Source of the DNA: Taklimakanibacter lacteus
Lineage (GTDB): Bacteria; Pseudomonadota; Alphaproteobacteria; Rhizobiales; Aestuariivirgaceae
NCBI GenBank assembly: GCA_003576695.1
Contig: QOZQ01000001.1
Coordinates: 310,001 to 374,000 of the forward strand
Reading direction: 5' to 3'
DNA: 64,000 bases
Shown: one piece after another, positions 53,890 to 64,000 of the stretch
Layout of the letters: each line of letters opens with the position of its first letter
Numbering within the stretch: position 1 is the first letter of the stretch
Notes under the pieces: generated by a model
The model's input: only the letters and a program-made list of their open reading frames with translations
Database searches by the model: none
Told to the model about the DNA's origin: nothing
Translations under genes and position numbers: made by a program

Positions 53890-56800
53890 GGCTCCGCCGC
53901 ATCGTCCTTCGGCTCGGCCCTCTCGCGCGCCATGCGGTTCAAGGTGACATAGTCGAACTTGCCGGTGCCGAGGATGGGCATGGTTTCCACGGGGATGATG
54001 ACTTTGGGCACCATCAGCTCCGTGGCGCCCTGCGCCCTGAGCCCGTCGGCCAGGCGCTTGCGGTCGAGCCCCTGGTCGGTGGTGAAGAGGACAAGCTGCT
54101 CGCCCTTCCTGGGGTCAGGAATGGCGACGACGGCCTGGACATGCTCCGGGAAGGCCTGCTGCAACTTGCTCTCCACCGCGGCAAGCGAGACCATTTCGCC
54201 GGCAATCTTGCAGAAGCGCTTGGCACGCCCGAGGATGGTGATATAGCGCTTCTCGTCGACCTTGACGATGTCGCCCGTGTCGTACCAGCCCTCGGCCGGC
54301 GGGTCGATGACGCCCGGCCTGTCGGCGCGCAGATAGCCTATCATGATATTGGGGCCCTTGACGACAAGACGGCCGCCTTCCTCGATGCCCTCGACCTTGT
54401 CGAGGCGGTAATCGATGCCGTCGAGGAGGCGGCCGACGGTGCCGGCGCGATAGTGGATCGGCGTGTTGACGGCGAGGACGGGCGAGCATTCGGTGACGCC
54501 ATAACCTTCGAGGATGCGCAGGCCGAATATGTCCATCCAGGTCTGGCGCGTCTCCGGCCGCACCCGCTCGGCGCCCGCCACGACAAAGCGCACCGCGTAG
54601 AAATCGTAGGGATGCGCGTTGCGGGCATAGCCGGTGAGGAAGGTGTCGGTGCCGAACAGGATCGTCGCATTGATGTCATAGGCCATCTCGGGGACAATCT
54701 TGTAGTGGAGCGGCGAGGGATAGAGGAAGGTGCGCACGCCGGCGAGGATCGGCAGCAAGGTGCCGGCATTCAGGCCGAATGTATGGAACATCGGCATGGC
54801 ATTGAAGACGATGTCCTTGGGCGTGAAGTCGATACGCGCCGCGGCCTGGTGGCGATTGGCCTGCAGATTGTGGTGCGAGAGGACGACGCCCTTGGGCGTT
54901 CCCTCCGAGCCCGAGGTGAAAATGACGACCGCCGGCGCATGGGCGTCGTCATTGTAGCCGAGGCGCGACAGAGCGGCTTTCGGGAAGAGGCCGGCATAGA
55001 GACCGTAGAGCTTGTCGCCCAGGCCCAGTTTCTCGCGCACATCCTCGATCCAGATGATGCGCGCCTCCTTTTCGAGGACGGCGATGTCGTCGGCGAAATT
55101 GCCCGCTTCGACGAAGCGGCGCGAGGTGATGATGGTCTTGATCTCGGCGGTGCGGCAGGCGCCGGCCATGTTGGCGGCGCCGGTCGAGTAGTTGAGCAAA
55201 GCCGGCACACGGCCCGAGGCGTGAAGGGCGAAGAGGGTGATGAAGCAGCCGGCGGCGGTGGGCAGGAGGACGCCCACCCGCTTCTCGCCGGGGGTGAGCT
55301 CGGCGAGGCGCCGGCCGAGGATGAAGCTCGCCATCACGATGCGGCCATAGGTCAGGGGCGTGCGCTGGATGTCCTCGAGTATGGCATGGTTGCGGCCATG
55401 GATGCGGCGCGCCTTGAGCAGCGACCTGAACAGGGTCTCGTCGGCGAAGCTGGTGCGGAACATCATGTCGGTCATGACGTCATAGAGCTTGTCGGCGAGG
55501 AACTCGCGCAAGGCGCCGCCTTTGAGATCGGCCGGCGCATCGGGCTTGATGGGAGGCAGGAAGGTCAGGGTGATCTTGGGGAACCAGCGCAGTCGGTGCT
55601 TGCCCTTCATCAGCGAGAAGGGCGTATATTGAGCGCCGTCGATGCGCACGGGGAGGATTTTCGCGCCTGCCAGATGGGCGATGACGCCCGGCCCCTCATA
55701 GACCTTCATCAGCGAGCCGGTGCGGGTGATGCGGCCTTCCGGGAAGATCACCACCTTGCGCCCGCGCTTCAGGCCGTTGGCCAGCGTCTTGATCGCCATC
55801 GGATTGGCGGGATCGATGGGCAGCAGGTCGAAGAGCTGGAAAGCCGGCCTTACCCACCAGCGATTGGCGATATGGGTGTTGATGGCGAAATGGCAGCGCT
55901 CCGGCAGGAAGGCCGAGATCAGAGGGCCATCGAGGAAAGAGGTGTGGTTGGCGACGATCAGCGCCTTGCGGCCGGCCTTGGCGAAGTTCTCGAAGCCCTT
56001 GATCTCGACCCGGTAGAACAGGCGGAACAGGCGGCGCGCCACATAGGCGGCGAGCTCCTGCGGCAAAAGCTGGCAGATCCAGGCGGCGGCGATCGCATTG
56101 GCGAGGCCGGTCACCAGGAAGAGGCCGCGCACCGACAGCCCGGCCCCCAGCGCCAGGAAGGAGATAAGCGTCGCCGCCGTCATGAAGATCGCGTTGATGA
56201 TGTTGTTGGCGGCAATGACGCGGGCGCGCTTCTGCGGCGAGGAGCGCGACTGGACGAGCGCGTAGAGCGGCACGGCGAAGAGGCCGGCGCAGAAGGCTAT
56301 TGCCGTGAGGTCGACCAGAATCCGCCAGCCGGAAAAGGTCGAGACGATATCGGCCACCGTGCGCGGCGTGCTGGCGTCGCTGGTGCGCAGCGCGCCGGTG
56401 GCGAAATAGAGGTCGATGATGAAGAGGGTGATCAGGATCGCGGCGACCGGCACATATTTGACCGAGACCTCGCCTTTCAAAAGCCGGTTGGTGACGATCG
56501 AGCCCATGCCGATCGCCACCGTGAAGGCGGCGATGATGAGGCTCGCCACCGTCTCGTTGGCGGCAAGCTCGGTCTGGGTGAAGAGCGGGATCTGGGTGAG
56601 GAAGACGACCCCCAGGAACCAGAACCAGGAAATGCCGAGAATGGCGAGGAAGACCTCTTTGCGCTCGCGCGCGATGCCGATCATCCGCCAGGTTTCCTCG
56701 GCGATATTCGGGTTGATCCGGAGATCGGGCTGGGGGGCGGGCGCTTCGGGAATCTGGCGGGCGCTCATATAGGCGATGATGGCAAGGCCGATCATCACCA

Positions 56801-57344
56801 CGCTCACCGCATGGCGGCCGAGCTCGGACTGGATGGCGAAGCTGCCGAACAAGGTGCCGAGCAGGATCGACAGGAAGGTACCCATCTCGATCAGGCCGTT
56901 GCCGCCCAGCAGCTCTTCGCGCTCGAGATGCTGCGGCAGGATCGAATATTTGATCGGCCCGAAGAAGGCCGACTGTATGCCGGTCAGGAGCACGGTCAGA
57001 AGCTGCAGCCAGACCTGGTCGGTGAACAGGCTGAAGGAGGCGAGCGCCACGATGGCGATCTCGATGAGCTTGATGCGGCGCGCCAGCAGCGCCTTGTCGA
57101 ACTTGTCGGCGATCTGGCCGGCGGTGGCCGAGAAGACGAAGAAGGGCAGGATCAGGAGGCCGGCGGAGACGGTGTTGAGAAGGGCGGCATTGAAGCCGAG
57201 ACGCGGGCCCAGATCATAGATGAGCAGGATCGACAGCGCATAGCGGAAGGCATTGTCGTTGAAGGCGCCGATCGCCTGGGTGACGAAAAGCGGCCAGAAG
57301 CGCCTGGTGCGCAAAAGCGCGAACTGATTGGGGTGGTGGTCCAA
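53886..57344 (-). CDS. MFS / PlsC acyltransferase / acyl-CoA (ACP) synthetase fusion (LplT-Aas type)
   Basis: The 1152-residue three-part protein has an N-terminal MFS domain like the lysophospholipid flippase LplT (about 1-415), a PlsC acyltransferase domain (about 430-630) with NHTSFLDGPL (HX4D) and FPEGRITRTG, and a C-terminal AMP-binding ligase (about 650-1140) with VVIFTSGSEGTPKGVVLSHH, ILEGYGVTECSPVLAVN and WYDTGDIVKVDEKR. It would import lysophospholipid, activate a fatty acid and reacylate. It overlaps the aconitase X gene by 4 bases. Confidence 0.93.
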   Translation of the reverse strand: MDHHPNQFALLRTRRFWPLFVTQAIGAFNDNAFRYALSILLIYDLGPRLGFNAALLNTVSAGLLILPFFVFSATAGQIADKFDKALLARRIKLIEIAIVALASFSLFTDQVWLQLLTVLLTGIQSAFFGPIKYSILPQHLEREELLGGNGLIEMGTFLSILLGTLFGSFAIQSELGRHAVSVVMIGLAIIAYMSARQIPEAPAPQPDLRINPNIAEETWRMIGIARERKEVFLAILGISWFWFLGVVFLTQIPLFTQTELAANETVASLIIAAFTVAIGMGSIVTNRLLKGEVSVKYVPVAAILITLFIIDLYFATGALRTSDASTPRTVADIVSTFSGWRILVDLTAIAFCAGLFAVPLYALVQSRSSPQKRARVIAANNIINAIFMTAATLISFLALGAGLSVRGLFLVTGLANAIAAAWICQLLPQELAAYVARRLFRLFYRVEIKGFENFAKAGRKALIVANHTSFLDGPLISAFLPERCHFAINTHIANRWWVRPAFQLFDLLPIDPANPMAIKTLANGLKRGRKVVIFPEGRITRTGSLMKVYEGPGVIAHLAGAKILPVRIDGAQYTPFSLMKGKHRLRWFPKITLTFLPPIKPDAPADLKGGALREFLADKLYDVMTDMMFRTSFADETLFRSLLKARRIHGRNHAILEDIQRTPLTYGRIVMASFILGRRLAELTPGEKRVGVLLPTAAGCFITLFALHASGRVPALLNYSTGAANMAGACRTAEIKTIITSRRFVEAGNFADDIAVLEKEARIIWIEDVREKLGLGDKLYGLYAGLFPKAALSRLGYNDDAHAPAVVIFTSGSEGTPKGVVLSHHNLQANRHQAAARIDFTPKDIVFNAMPMFHTFGLNAGTLLPILAGVRTFLYPSPLHYKIVPEMAYDINATILFGTDTFLTGYARNAHPYDFYAVRFVVAGAERVRPETRQTWMDIFGLRILEGYGVTECSPVLAVNTPIHYRAGTVGRLLDGIDYRLDKVEGIEEGGRLVVKGPNIMIGYLRADRPGVIDPPAEGWYDTGDIVKVDEKRYITILGRAKRFCKIAGEMVSLAAVESKLQQAFPEHVQAVVAIPDPRKGEQLVLFTTDQGLDRKRLADGLRAQGATELMVPKVIIPVETMPILGTGKFDYVTLNRMARERAEPKDDAAEP

Positions 57345-57372
57345 GTCGGGCCGTCTCCTTCAGATGGGCAAA

Positions 57373-58053
57373 TCAGATCTTAAGCGCGTCTTCTATATGT
57401 TTCAGCGTATCCTGGTGATGATTGCAAATGCGTTGCGCGCCCGCCGCGGCGAGCCGCCGGCATTTCTCCTCATCCAGCGAAAAGCCGATGAAATGGACGC
57501 CATTGCCCAGACCCGCCGCGACATCGTTGAGATTGTCGCCGATGAAGACGATACGGTCGCGCGGCAGGCCGAGCCGCGCCATGGCGCGGGCGAGGATTTC
57601 ACGCTTGGCGCCGCCGCCATTGGCGCCAAAGCCAGTGTCTTTCAGAGGTTCCCACAGGCCGCAGGCTGCGAGACGCGCCGCGGCGGCTTCGATGAGATTG
57701 GCGGTGGCGACACCAAGTGTCGTCCTGCCGCCGAGCGAGGCAAGGAGGGTGGCGGCTCCCTCAATGGGCTCGGGCACCAGCCGCCGCGCCTCTATGCCTT
57801 GCGTCAGATGAGCGAGATAGGTCTCGATCACGGCCTTGTGCTCGGCCGGGGACGGTGCCCGCCCGAAATGGCCTTCGAGGATCTCGGTGATGATGTCCTC
57901 GTCATTGCGGGTGCGGTAGCTGTCCCAGTCGCGCGACAGGCCGGTCAGCCGATGAAGCTTCTCGAAGGCCCAGAAGAAGGCATCCTCTTCGGCAGCCGTC
58001 AGATCGAGCAGCACGCCGTCGACATCGAAGATGACGGCTGAATCAGAGTGCAT
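57373..58053 (-). CDS. HAD-superfamily hydrolase
   Basis: The start at ATG 58053 (MHSDSAVIFDVDGVLL) gives 226 residues; 58074 is less likely because the family starts just before the catalytic DXDG. Motif I is FDVDGVLLDLT, motif II lies in TTLGVATANL, a lysine is in AKREILARAM, and motif IV is VFIGDNLNDVAAG. It is a phosphoglycolate-phosphatase-like (HAD-IA) phosphatase of unknown substrate. It lies 28 bases upstream of the acyltransferase fusion on the same strand and may share its transcript. Confidence 0.9.
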   Translation of the reverse strand: MHSDSAVIFDVDGVLLDLTAAEEDAFFWAFEKLHRLTGLSRDWDSYRTRNDEDIITEILEGHFGRAPSPAEHKAVIETYLAHLTQGIEARRLVPEPIEGAATLLASLGGRTTLGVATANLIEAAAARLAACGLWEPLKDTGFGANGGGAKREILARAMARLGLPRDRIVFIGDNLNDVAAGLGNGVHFIGFSLDEEKCRRLAAAGAQRICNHHQDTLKHIEDALKI

Positions 58054-58111
58054 CGATGATAGCCGGGTCCGCACAATGCGGGCGACACTTCTCGCGTTGA
58101 GAGGGTTTTGC

Positions 58112-58137
58112 GGGTCCCGGCTTTCGCCGGGATGACG
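58112..58137. repeat. GTCATCCCGGCGAAAGCCGG repeat, single arm
   Basis: CCCGGCTTTCGCCGGGATGA is one arm of the palindromic family at 19181 and 22777. It sits between the HAD gene and the downstream end of the ThDP enzyme gene. Confidence 0.85.
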
Positions 58138-58148
58138 AAAGTGGGTGT

Positions 58149-59756
58149 TCAGCCATTCAGCATGCGCGGCGTCATTTCGACAAGTGTCGGGCCGTCGGCC
58201 TTGAGCGCCCTGCCGATCGCCTGGGCGAGCGCTTTCAGCGAGTCCGGCTTCTCGGCATGACAGCGATAGGCCTTGGCGAGCGCCTGGAAATCGGGGTTCA
58301 CCAGCGTCACGGCATTGGGCTGGATGCCCTTGTTCACCATGTCGTCGCGGATCTGGCCCAGCGCGTCATTGTTCCACATCAGGATGACCAGCGGCAATTT
58401 GTGCTCGGCCGCGGTGCCGAGCTCGTTGATCGTGTACTGGATGCCGTAGTCGCCGATCATCACCGCGACCGGCTTGCCGGGAGCGCCGAATTTGGCGCCG
58501 ATGCCGGCGGGCAGCGCGAAACCCAGCGTGCCGAAGCCCACCGGATGGAGCCAGGTCCGCGGCTCAAAGACCGGGAAGATCTCGTTGGCGGCGTAAGCGA
58601 TCTGGGTCATGTCGGAGGCGATCACCGTTTCGGGCGGCAGGCTGTCGCGGATGACGGCCAGCACCTTGCCCAGCATCTTGCGCAAGGCGTCATCCTGGCT
58701 GCCTTCCATGGCGAGATAACCGGCGATCCGCTTCTCGTTCGTCCTGCGCCTGGCCTCATGGTCGGCGGCGGGAAGGCTGGCCTTGATCGCGGCGAGCGTG
58801 GCTGCGGCATCGGCCAGGATGGCGATGTCGGCGGCATGCGGCCGCGCCAGGGTCGCCGGGTCGAGATCGATGCGGATGAGTCCCTTGTCGAGGATGAAGC
58901 CCGAATCCCAGAAGTCGGTTTCGGAGAGTTCCGAGCCGACGCACAGGATGGTGTCGGCCTCGCGCAGCAGCTTGCGGCCGGACTCCCTCGCCAGACGGTA
59001 GCCCAGCACCAGAGGATGCGTCCCCGGCACGGCGCCCTTGCCGGCGGTGGTGGTGATGATGGGGGCGCCGAGCTGCTCGGCAATGGCCAGCGCCGCCCTG
59101 CCGGCATCGAGCGCGCCACCGCCGAGCAGGATCACCGGCGACTTGGCGGCGCCCAGGCGCTCGGCCGCCTCCTTGACCTGAACGGCATCCGGCTGCGGCA
59201 GCCGCGGGGTCTTGTGCGCGGTCCAGCCGGGTCCTGAGGGAACCTTGAGCAAATCGAGGGGCAGCTCGAGATAAGCGGGGCGCGGGCGCTGTGAAGCGAA
59301 AGCCGAGAAGGCGCGCGCCACGCCGTCGCGCACATCCTGGGGCGTATAGGCGCGCACCGCGAGATTGGTGATGGTGGCCGCCGCACCCAGCTGGTTCTGC
59401 ATCTCGTGCAGGCGACCGCGCCCCTGGGCGCTGTCGGCGATATCGAGGGCCGATGAAATGCACAAAACGGGGCTCGAATCGGACCAGGCCTGGCCCAGAG
59501 GCGTCATGATATTGGTCAGGCCGGGGCCGGTGATGGTGAAGCACACGCCGGGCTTGCCGGAGGCCCTGGCATAGCCGTCGGCCATGAAGCCCGCGCCCTG
59601 CTCATGGCGCACCAGCACATGCTTGATCCCGGAGCGCGGCAGAGCGCGGTACATCTCGACATTGTGGACGCCCGGAATACCGAAAATGGTGTCGACGCCA
59701 TAGGCCTCGAGCAGGCCAACAAGAGCTTCGCCGGTCGAGTGTTCAGCGCGGGACAT
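58149..59756 (-). CDS. ThDP-dependent decarboxylase/synthase, 5-guanidino-2-oxopentanoate decarboxylase (AruI)-like
   Basis: The start at ATG 59756 (MSRAEHSTGEALVGLLEAYG) is chosen because GGAG lies 6 bases upstream and the family starts here; the result is 535 residues. The acetolactate synthase-type fold is shown by FGIPGVHNVEMY, VRHEQGAGFMADGYARASGK (with the ThDP-activating glutamate), TGPGLTN and IGDYGIQYTINELG, then WNND. The best match by memory is the AruI type, which acts in arginine transaminase catabolism; the aruH partner is not seen. It follows dppF by 20 bases. Confidence 0.83.
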   Translation of the reverse strand: MSRAEHSTGEALVGLLEAYGVDTIFGIPGVHNVEMYRALPRSGIKHVLVRHEQGAGFMADGYARASGKPGVCFTITGPGLTNIMTPLGQAWSDSSPVLCISSALDIADSAQGRGRLHEMQNQLGAAATITNLAVRAYTPQDVRDGVARAFSAFASQRPRPAYLELPLDLLKVPSGPGWTAHKTPRLPQPDAVQVKEAAERLGAAKSPVILLGGGALDAGRAALAIAEQLGAPIITTTAGKGAVPGTHPLVLGYRLARESGRKLLREADTILCVGSELSETDFWDSGFILDKGLIRIDLDPATLARPHAADIAILADAAATLAAIKASLPAADHEARRRTNEKRIAGYLAMEGSQDDALRKMLGKVLAVIRDSLPPETVIASDMTQIAYAANEIFPVFEPRTWLHPVGFGTLGFALPAGIGAKFGAPGKPVAVMIGDYGIQYTINELGTAAEHKLPLVILMWNNDALGQIRDDMVNKGIQPNAVTLVNPDFQALAKAYRCHAEKPDSLKALAQAIGRALKADGPTLVEMTPRMLNG

Positions 59757-59776
59757 TCTTAACTCCGATTTGGATA

Positions 59777-60765
<989 letters not shown>

Positions 60766-60769
<4 letters not shown>

Positions 60770-61761
60770 GCGGCTTCTCCCTTGCCGGGATGGCCGAGCG
60801 CCACGCCATTCTTCAACGGATAGTGGCAGAGTGCATCACCCAGCTCCCTCTGTTGCGGCGGCACCTCGACACGGCATAGACTGGTGGCGAAACCGCAGCG
60901 TGGCGAGAACAAGCAGCCCTGCGGCCGGTCGAACTGACCCGGCACGACTCCCGGAATGGAGGGCAGGCGATTGGCGTGGGCGCGTTCGGGCAGGGCTGCG
61001 ATCAGGGCGGCAGTGTAGGGATGGTGCGGTTCCTTGAACAGGCCCCTGACCGGCTGCTCCTCGACTTTCTGGCCGGCATACTGCACCGAAACGCGCTCTG
61101 CGGTTTCGGCGACGACGCCCATCGAATGGGTGATGAGGACAAGACCCATGCCGGTCTCGCGCTGCAGTTTGAGCAGGAGATCGAGGATCTGCGCCTGGAT
61201 CGTCACGTCGAGCGCTGTGGTCGGCTCGTCGGCGATCAGGAGCTTGGGCTTGCAAGCGATGGCCATAGCGATCATCACGCGCTGGTTCATGCCGCCCGAT
61301 AATTGATGCGGGAAGGAATTGAGCCGGGTTTCGGGTGCGGGTATGCCCACTTCGCTCAGGAGCTCGATGGCGCGCTTGCGGCGCTCCGCCTTGTCCATGT
61401 CGAGATGGGTTTTCAGCGCTTCGGTCAGCTGATAGCCGACATTAAAGCAGGGGTTGAGACTCGACATCGGCTCCTGGAAGATCATGGCGATGTCCTTGCC
61501 GATGATCTTGCGGCGCTCTCTCTTGCTCATGCCGAGCAGTTCACGGCCCTCGAACTGCAGGCGGTCGGCGGTAACTGTCGCCGTCCAGGGGAGAAGCCCC
61601 ATGACCGCCAGCATCGAGACGGATTTGCCGGAGCCTGACTCACCGACAATGGCGAGGACCTCATGGGCGTCAACCTTGAACGATACCCCGTCGACGGCAC
61701 GGAACCAGCCGCTGGCGGTCTTGAACTCGACAGTGAGATTGCGGATGTCGAGCAGCGCCAT
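60766..61761 (-). CDS. dppD: Peptide/dipeptide ABC transporter ATP-binding protein DppD-like
   Basis: The 331-residue protein has Walker [16 protein letters not shown], signature [16 protein letters not shown], Walker [15 protein letters not shown], and the C-terminal cluster [13 protein letters not shown]. It pairs with the DppF-like ATPase to power the importer. A 158-base gap that holds a degenerate GTCATCCCGG repeat separates it from dppC. Confidence 0.94.
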
Positions 61762-61919
61762 TGGTCAGGTCGTCCCTTTTTCGTTCGTCACCCCGGCGCA
61801 AGCTGGAGGCCATTGATGAAGCGCAATCCGGGCCGAGCCGCTGCTGCGCCGAGAACTCGACTGAACCTGATCTTCGCCAGAAACCCGGACTCGAGACTGA
61901 TCGTTCCGTACCGTCATAG

Positions 61920-62828
61920 TCAGCTCCGCTTGAGACGCGGGTCAAGCGCGTCGCGCAAGCCGTCGCCCATGAGATTGATGGCCAGCACAGTAACGAGGAT
62001 GGCGATGCCGGGCATCGTCACGACCCACCAGGCGCGGGTTACAAATTCGCGGGAGTCGGCCAGCATCGTACCCCATTCGGGAGTCGGCGGCTGGGCGCCC
62101 ATGCCGAGAAAGCCAAGCGCCGCGGCGTCGAGAATGGCGGTGGAGAACGACAATGCTGCCTGAACAATGAGCGGAGCCATGCAGTTCGGCAGGATGGTGA
62201 CGAACATGAGTCGCAACCGGCCAACGCCGGAAACCTTTGCCGCCGTCACATAATCTTTCACCATTTCGCTCATCACGGCGGCCCGAGTGAGGCGGACGTA
62301 GTGGGGCTGCTGGATCAGCGCGATCGCGATCATCGCGTTGGTGAGGCTGGGCCCGAGCAGCGCCACCAGAACGAGCGCAAGCAGAAGGCTTGGAAACGAC
62401 AGGAATACGTCCATCACACGCATCACCGCATTGTCGAGCGGCCCGCGGAAATAGCCGGTGAAGAGGCCGATCGTGACGCCGAGAGTCAGTGAGATCGACA
62501 CCACAATCACGCCGATGAACAGCGAGTAACGGCTGCCATAGATCAGACGCGAGAGGATATCGCGGCCCACGGCGTCGGTGCCGAGGATAAAGCGATAATC
62601 CCCTCCCACCTGCCAGACGGGAGGCTTGAGGAACGCGTCTCGGTATTGCTCATGCGGCGCATGGGGCGCAATGACATCCGCGAAGACGGCCAGAATGACG
62701 ACGAAGAGGAAAACGGCGAGACCGGCGACCGCGCCGCGGTTCTCGCTGAAATAGCGCCAGAACTCGGTGAGGAGCGTCATGCGCCCTGTCTTCCGGGTGT
62801 CGGCAACTGTGGCGGCGGCGTCGCTCAT
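61920..62828 (-). CDS. dppC: Peptide/dipeptide ABC transporter permease DppC-like
   Basis: The start at ATG 62828 (MSDAAATVADTRKTG) gives 302 residues and avoids the antisense-like upstream extension, which overlaps dppB. Six membrane segments are present with the EAA-type loop KVSGVGRLRLMFVTILPNCM. The N-terminal soluble stretch and FILGTDAVGRDILSRLIYGS are typical of DppC/OppC. Confidence 0.94.
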   Translation of the reverse strand: MSDAAATVADTRKTGRMTLLTEFWRYFSENRGAVAGLAVFLFVVILAVFADVIAPHAPHEQYRDAFLKPPVWQVGGDYRFILGTDAVGRDILSRLIYGSRYSLFIGVIVVSISLTLGVTIGLFTGYFRGPLDNAVMRVMDVFLSFPSLLLALVLVALLGPSLTNAMIAIALIQQPHYVRLTRAAVMSEMVKDYVTAAKVSGVGRLRLMFVTILPNCMAPLIVQAALSFSTAILDAAALGFLGMGAQPPTPEWGTMLADSREFVTRAWWVVTMPGIAILVTVLAINLMGDGLRDALDPRLKRS

Positions 62829-62832
62829 GTCT

Positions 62833-63843
62833 CTACCTCCCATGCCGTATGCGCGGATCGATGAGGCCGTACAGCAAGTCGACGATGAGGTTGACCAGCA
62901 TGACGACGCCGGCAATGAGCAGAAGCCCGCTCTGCACGGAAGGATAGTCGCGGCGCGAAATGGCGTCGATCATCCACTTGCCGACGCCGGGCCAGGAAAA
63001 TATCGTCTCGGTGAGGATGGCGCCTGCGAGCAGTGTGCCGACCTGCAGGCCGATGGTGGTGATGACCGGGATCATGGCGTTGCGAAGTGCGTGGATGCCG
63101 ATGACCCGAAATGGCGCCAAGCCCTTGGCGCGGGCAGTTCGCACATAGTCATCGCCCAGCACCTCCAGCATGGCGGAACGCGTCTGCCGCGCGATGACGC
63201 CAAGCGGAATGGTTCCGAGCACCACGGTCGGCAAGATCAAGTGGCGGACGGCAGACGTGAAGGCGCCTTTCTGGCCCGACAGGAGACTGTCGATCAGCAT
63301 GAACCCAGTCACCGGCTTGAAGAAATAAACGAGCCCGATGCGGCCCGACACGGGCGTCCATTGCAGCGTCACCGAAAAGAAGATGATGAGCAGGAGACCC
63401 CACCAGAAGATCGGCATGGAATATCCGACGAGTGCTGTTCCCATCACCGACTGGTCGTAGACGCTGCCGCGCCGCACGGCAGCGACGACGCCCGCCGGTA
63501 TGCCGAAGATGACGGCAAAAAGCATGGCGCAAAATGCAAGTTCCACCGTCGCAGGAAACAGCGTGAGAAATTCGTTCAGAACCGGCGCCTTGGTCTTGAA
63601 CGAAATGCCGAAGTCGCCCTGCAGCAGTTTCCAGAGATAGGTAAAGTATTGTTCCCAGATTGGCCGGTCGAACCCGAACTGGCGGAGCAGTTCCTCATGC
63701 CGCTCGGGCGGAAGCGAACGCTCGCCGGACATGAGCAGCACTGGATCGCCGGGGAGAAGACGAATGAAGCCGAAGGCGACAATGGAGATGCCGATAAACG
63801 TCGGCACCAGCAGCAAAAGCCGGGAAGCGAGGAAGCGGAGCAT
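62833..63843 (-). CDS. dppB: Peptide/dipeptide ABC transporter permease DppB-like
   Basis: The 336-residue protein has the DppB start MLRFLASRLLLLVPTFIGIS, six membrane segments, and the EAA loop ARAKGLAPFRVIGIHALRNA. It begins 53 bases after the binding-protein stop and ends 4 bases before dppC, all leftward. Confidence 0.95.
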   Translation of the reverse strand: MLRFLASRLLLLVPTFIGISIVAFGFIRLLPGDPVLLMSGERSLPPERHEELLRQFGFDRPIWEQYFTYLWKLLQGDFGISFKTKAPVLNEFLTLFPATVELAFCAMLFAVIFGIPAGVVAAVRRGSVYDQSVMGTALVGYSMPIFWWGLLLIIFFSVTLQWTPVSGRIGLVYFFKPVTGFMLIDSLLSGQKGAFTSAVRHLILPTVVLGTIPLGVIARQTRSAMLEVLGDDYVRTARAKGLAPFRVIGIHALRNAMIPVITTIGLQVGTLLAGAILTETIFSWPGVGKWMIDAISRRDYPSVQSGLLLIAGVVMLVNLIVDLLYGLIDPRIRHGR

Positions 63844-63858
63844 GAAGCTATGGAAGGA

Positions 63859-63883
63859 GGGCGGCTCCGATGCGGGGCCGCCC
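63859..63883 (-). terminator. Intercistronic hairpin between binding protein and dppB
   Basis: GGGCGGC (63859) and GCCGCCC (63877) flank an 11-base loop in the 53-base gap. On the minus strand it follows the binding-protein stop. Hairpins at this spot commonly protect the binding-protein message and reduce downstream expression. Confidence 0.6.
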
Positions 63884-63896
63884 CCTCTGTCTCGTT

Positions 63897-64000
63897 CTAT
63901 TCGGCGATGTCAACGCCGTCGAAGCGATGCGAGCCCAATGGGTCCATCTTGTAGTTCGACACCTTCTTGCTCATCGGCATGAATACGACCGAGTGAGCGA
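63897..64000 (-). CDS. ABC transporter solute-binding protein, C-terminal fragment
   Basis: The minus-strand frame ends at TAG 63897 and runs off the right edge, giving 34 codons ending NYKMDPLGSHRFDGVDIAE. The fragment has the look of the C-terminus of family 5 (DppA/OppA) binding proteins, and its position directly before dppBCDF supports it. The ligand cannot be judged from the fragment. Confidence 0.75.
   Translation of the reverse strand, partial: AHSVVFMPMSKKVSNYKMDPLGSHRFDGVDIAE

Noticed and set aside
54141-57383. 1080-residue plus-strand open frame
   Set aside because: Antisense of the acyltransferase fusion, rich in charged dipeptides without any motif; the opposite strand shows full conserved domains.

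Overview
This window is high-GC chromosomal DNA from an alphaproteobacterium, most likely of the order Hyphomicrobiales. The evidence is the gene content (a five-step Hut pathway using HutF and HutG, GlxBCD with GlnT, SoxBDAG, OpgGH, a fused CysN/CysC), two sites of the alphaproteobacterial EcfG stress-sigma type (GGAAC-N16-CGTT), and dispersed palindromic repeats of kinds common in that group. Genes are tightly packed. No gene-free gap exceeds 300 bases; the longest are about 220-275 bases and mostly hold repeat elements. I saw no rRNA, tRNA, CRISPR, prophage or insertion sequence.

Layout. 1-7.7 kb: histidine utilisation. A HutH-like gene cut by the window edge, hutU, hutC and hutI run leftward. 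hutF and the canonical hutH run rightward from a 43-base divergent promoter holding a perfect HutC-type operator. 7.7-13.75 kb: an unrelated block with a membrane methyltransferase-like protein, a secreted (TSGX)41 repeat protein, a LuxR-type regulator, an alpha/beta hydrolase, a CGNR zinc-finger protein and an MFS transporter. 13.8-16.1 kb: the Hut theme resumes with hutG and a second unusual HutH paralogue. The two outer HutH paralogues each lack one residue in the Ala-Ser-Gly triad that forms the MIO cofactor; the middle one is intact. 16.2-20.2 kb: an ornithine cyclodeaminase-family protein and sulfate activation (cysNC, cysD).

20.3-36.8 kb: an amine/nitrogen region. It has an XRE-cupin regulator, an unknown membrane protein, glxB, glxC, glxD, an OsmC protein, a GlnT-type glutamine synthetase, a PhyH dioxygenase, a quinone-reductase-like flavoprotein with its LysR regulator, a degraded toxin-antitoxin locus, a GlxA-type AraC regulator and soxBDAG. 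GlxBCD, GlnT and SoxBDAG together match the subunit set of the N-methylglutamate pathway (gamma-glutamylmethylamide synthetase, N-methylglutamate synthase and dehydrogenase). Assignment to methylamine or sarcosine use is inference.

36.8-52.2 kb: mixed housekeeping and accessory genes (aldo/keto reductase with LysR, CYTH-CHAD protein, NmrA-like protein, MFS, serine hydrolase, aminotransferase, SPW protein, AI-2E family permease, P5C-dehydrogenase-like enzyme), then opgG-opgH for osmoregulated periplasmic glucans. 52.2-58.1 kb: a leftward run with overlapping ends: two-subunit aconitase X, a 1152-residue MFS/PlsC/acyl-ligase fusion and a HAD phosphatase. 58.1-64 kb: a ThDP enzyme of the guanidino-oxopentanoate decarboxylase type and a peptide-type ABC importer, dppBCDF, with the end of its binding protein at the right edge.

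Starts were moved inward from the longest open frame where a ribosome-binding site, family length or neighbouring gene justified it; the entries say where.
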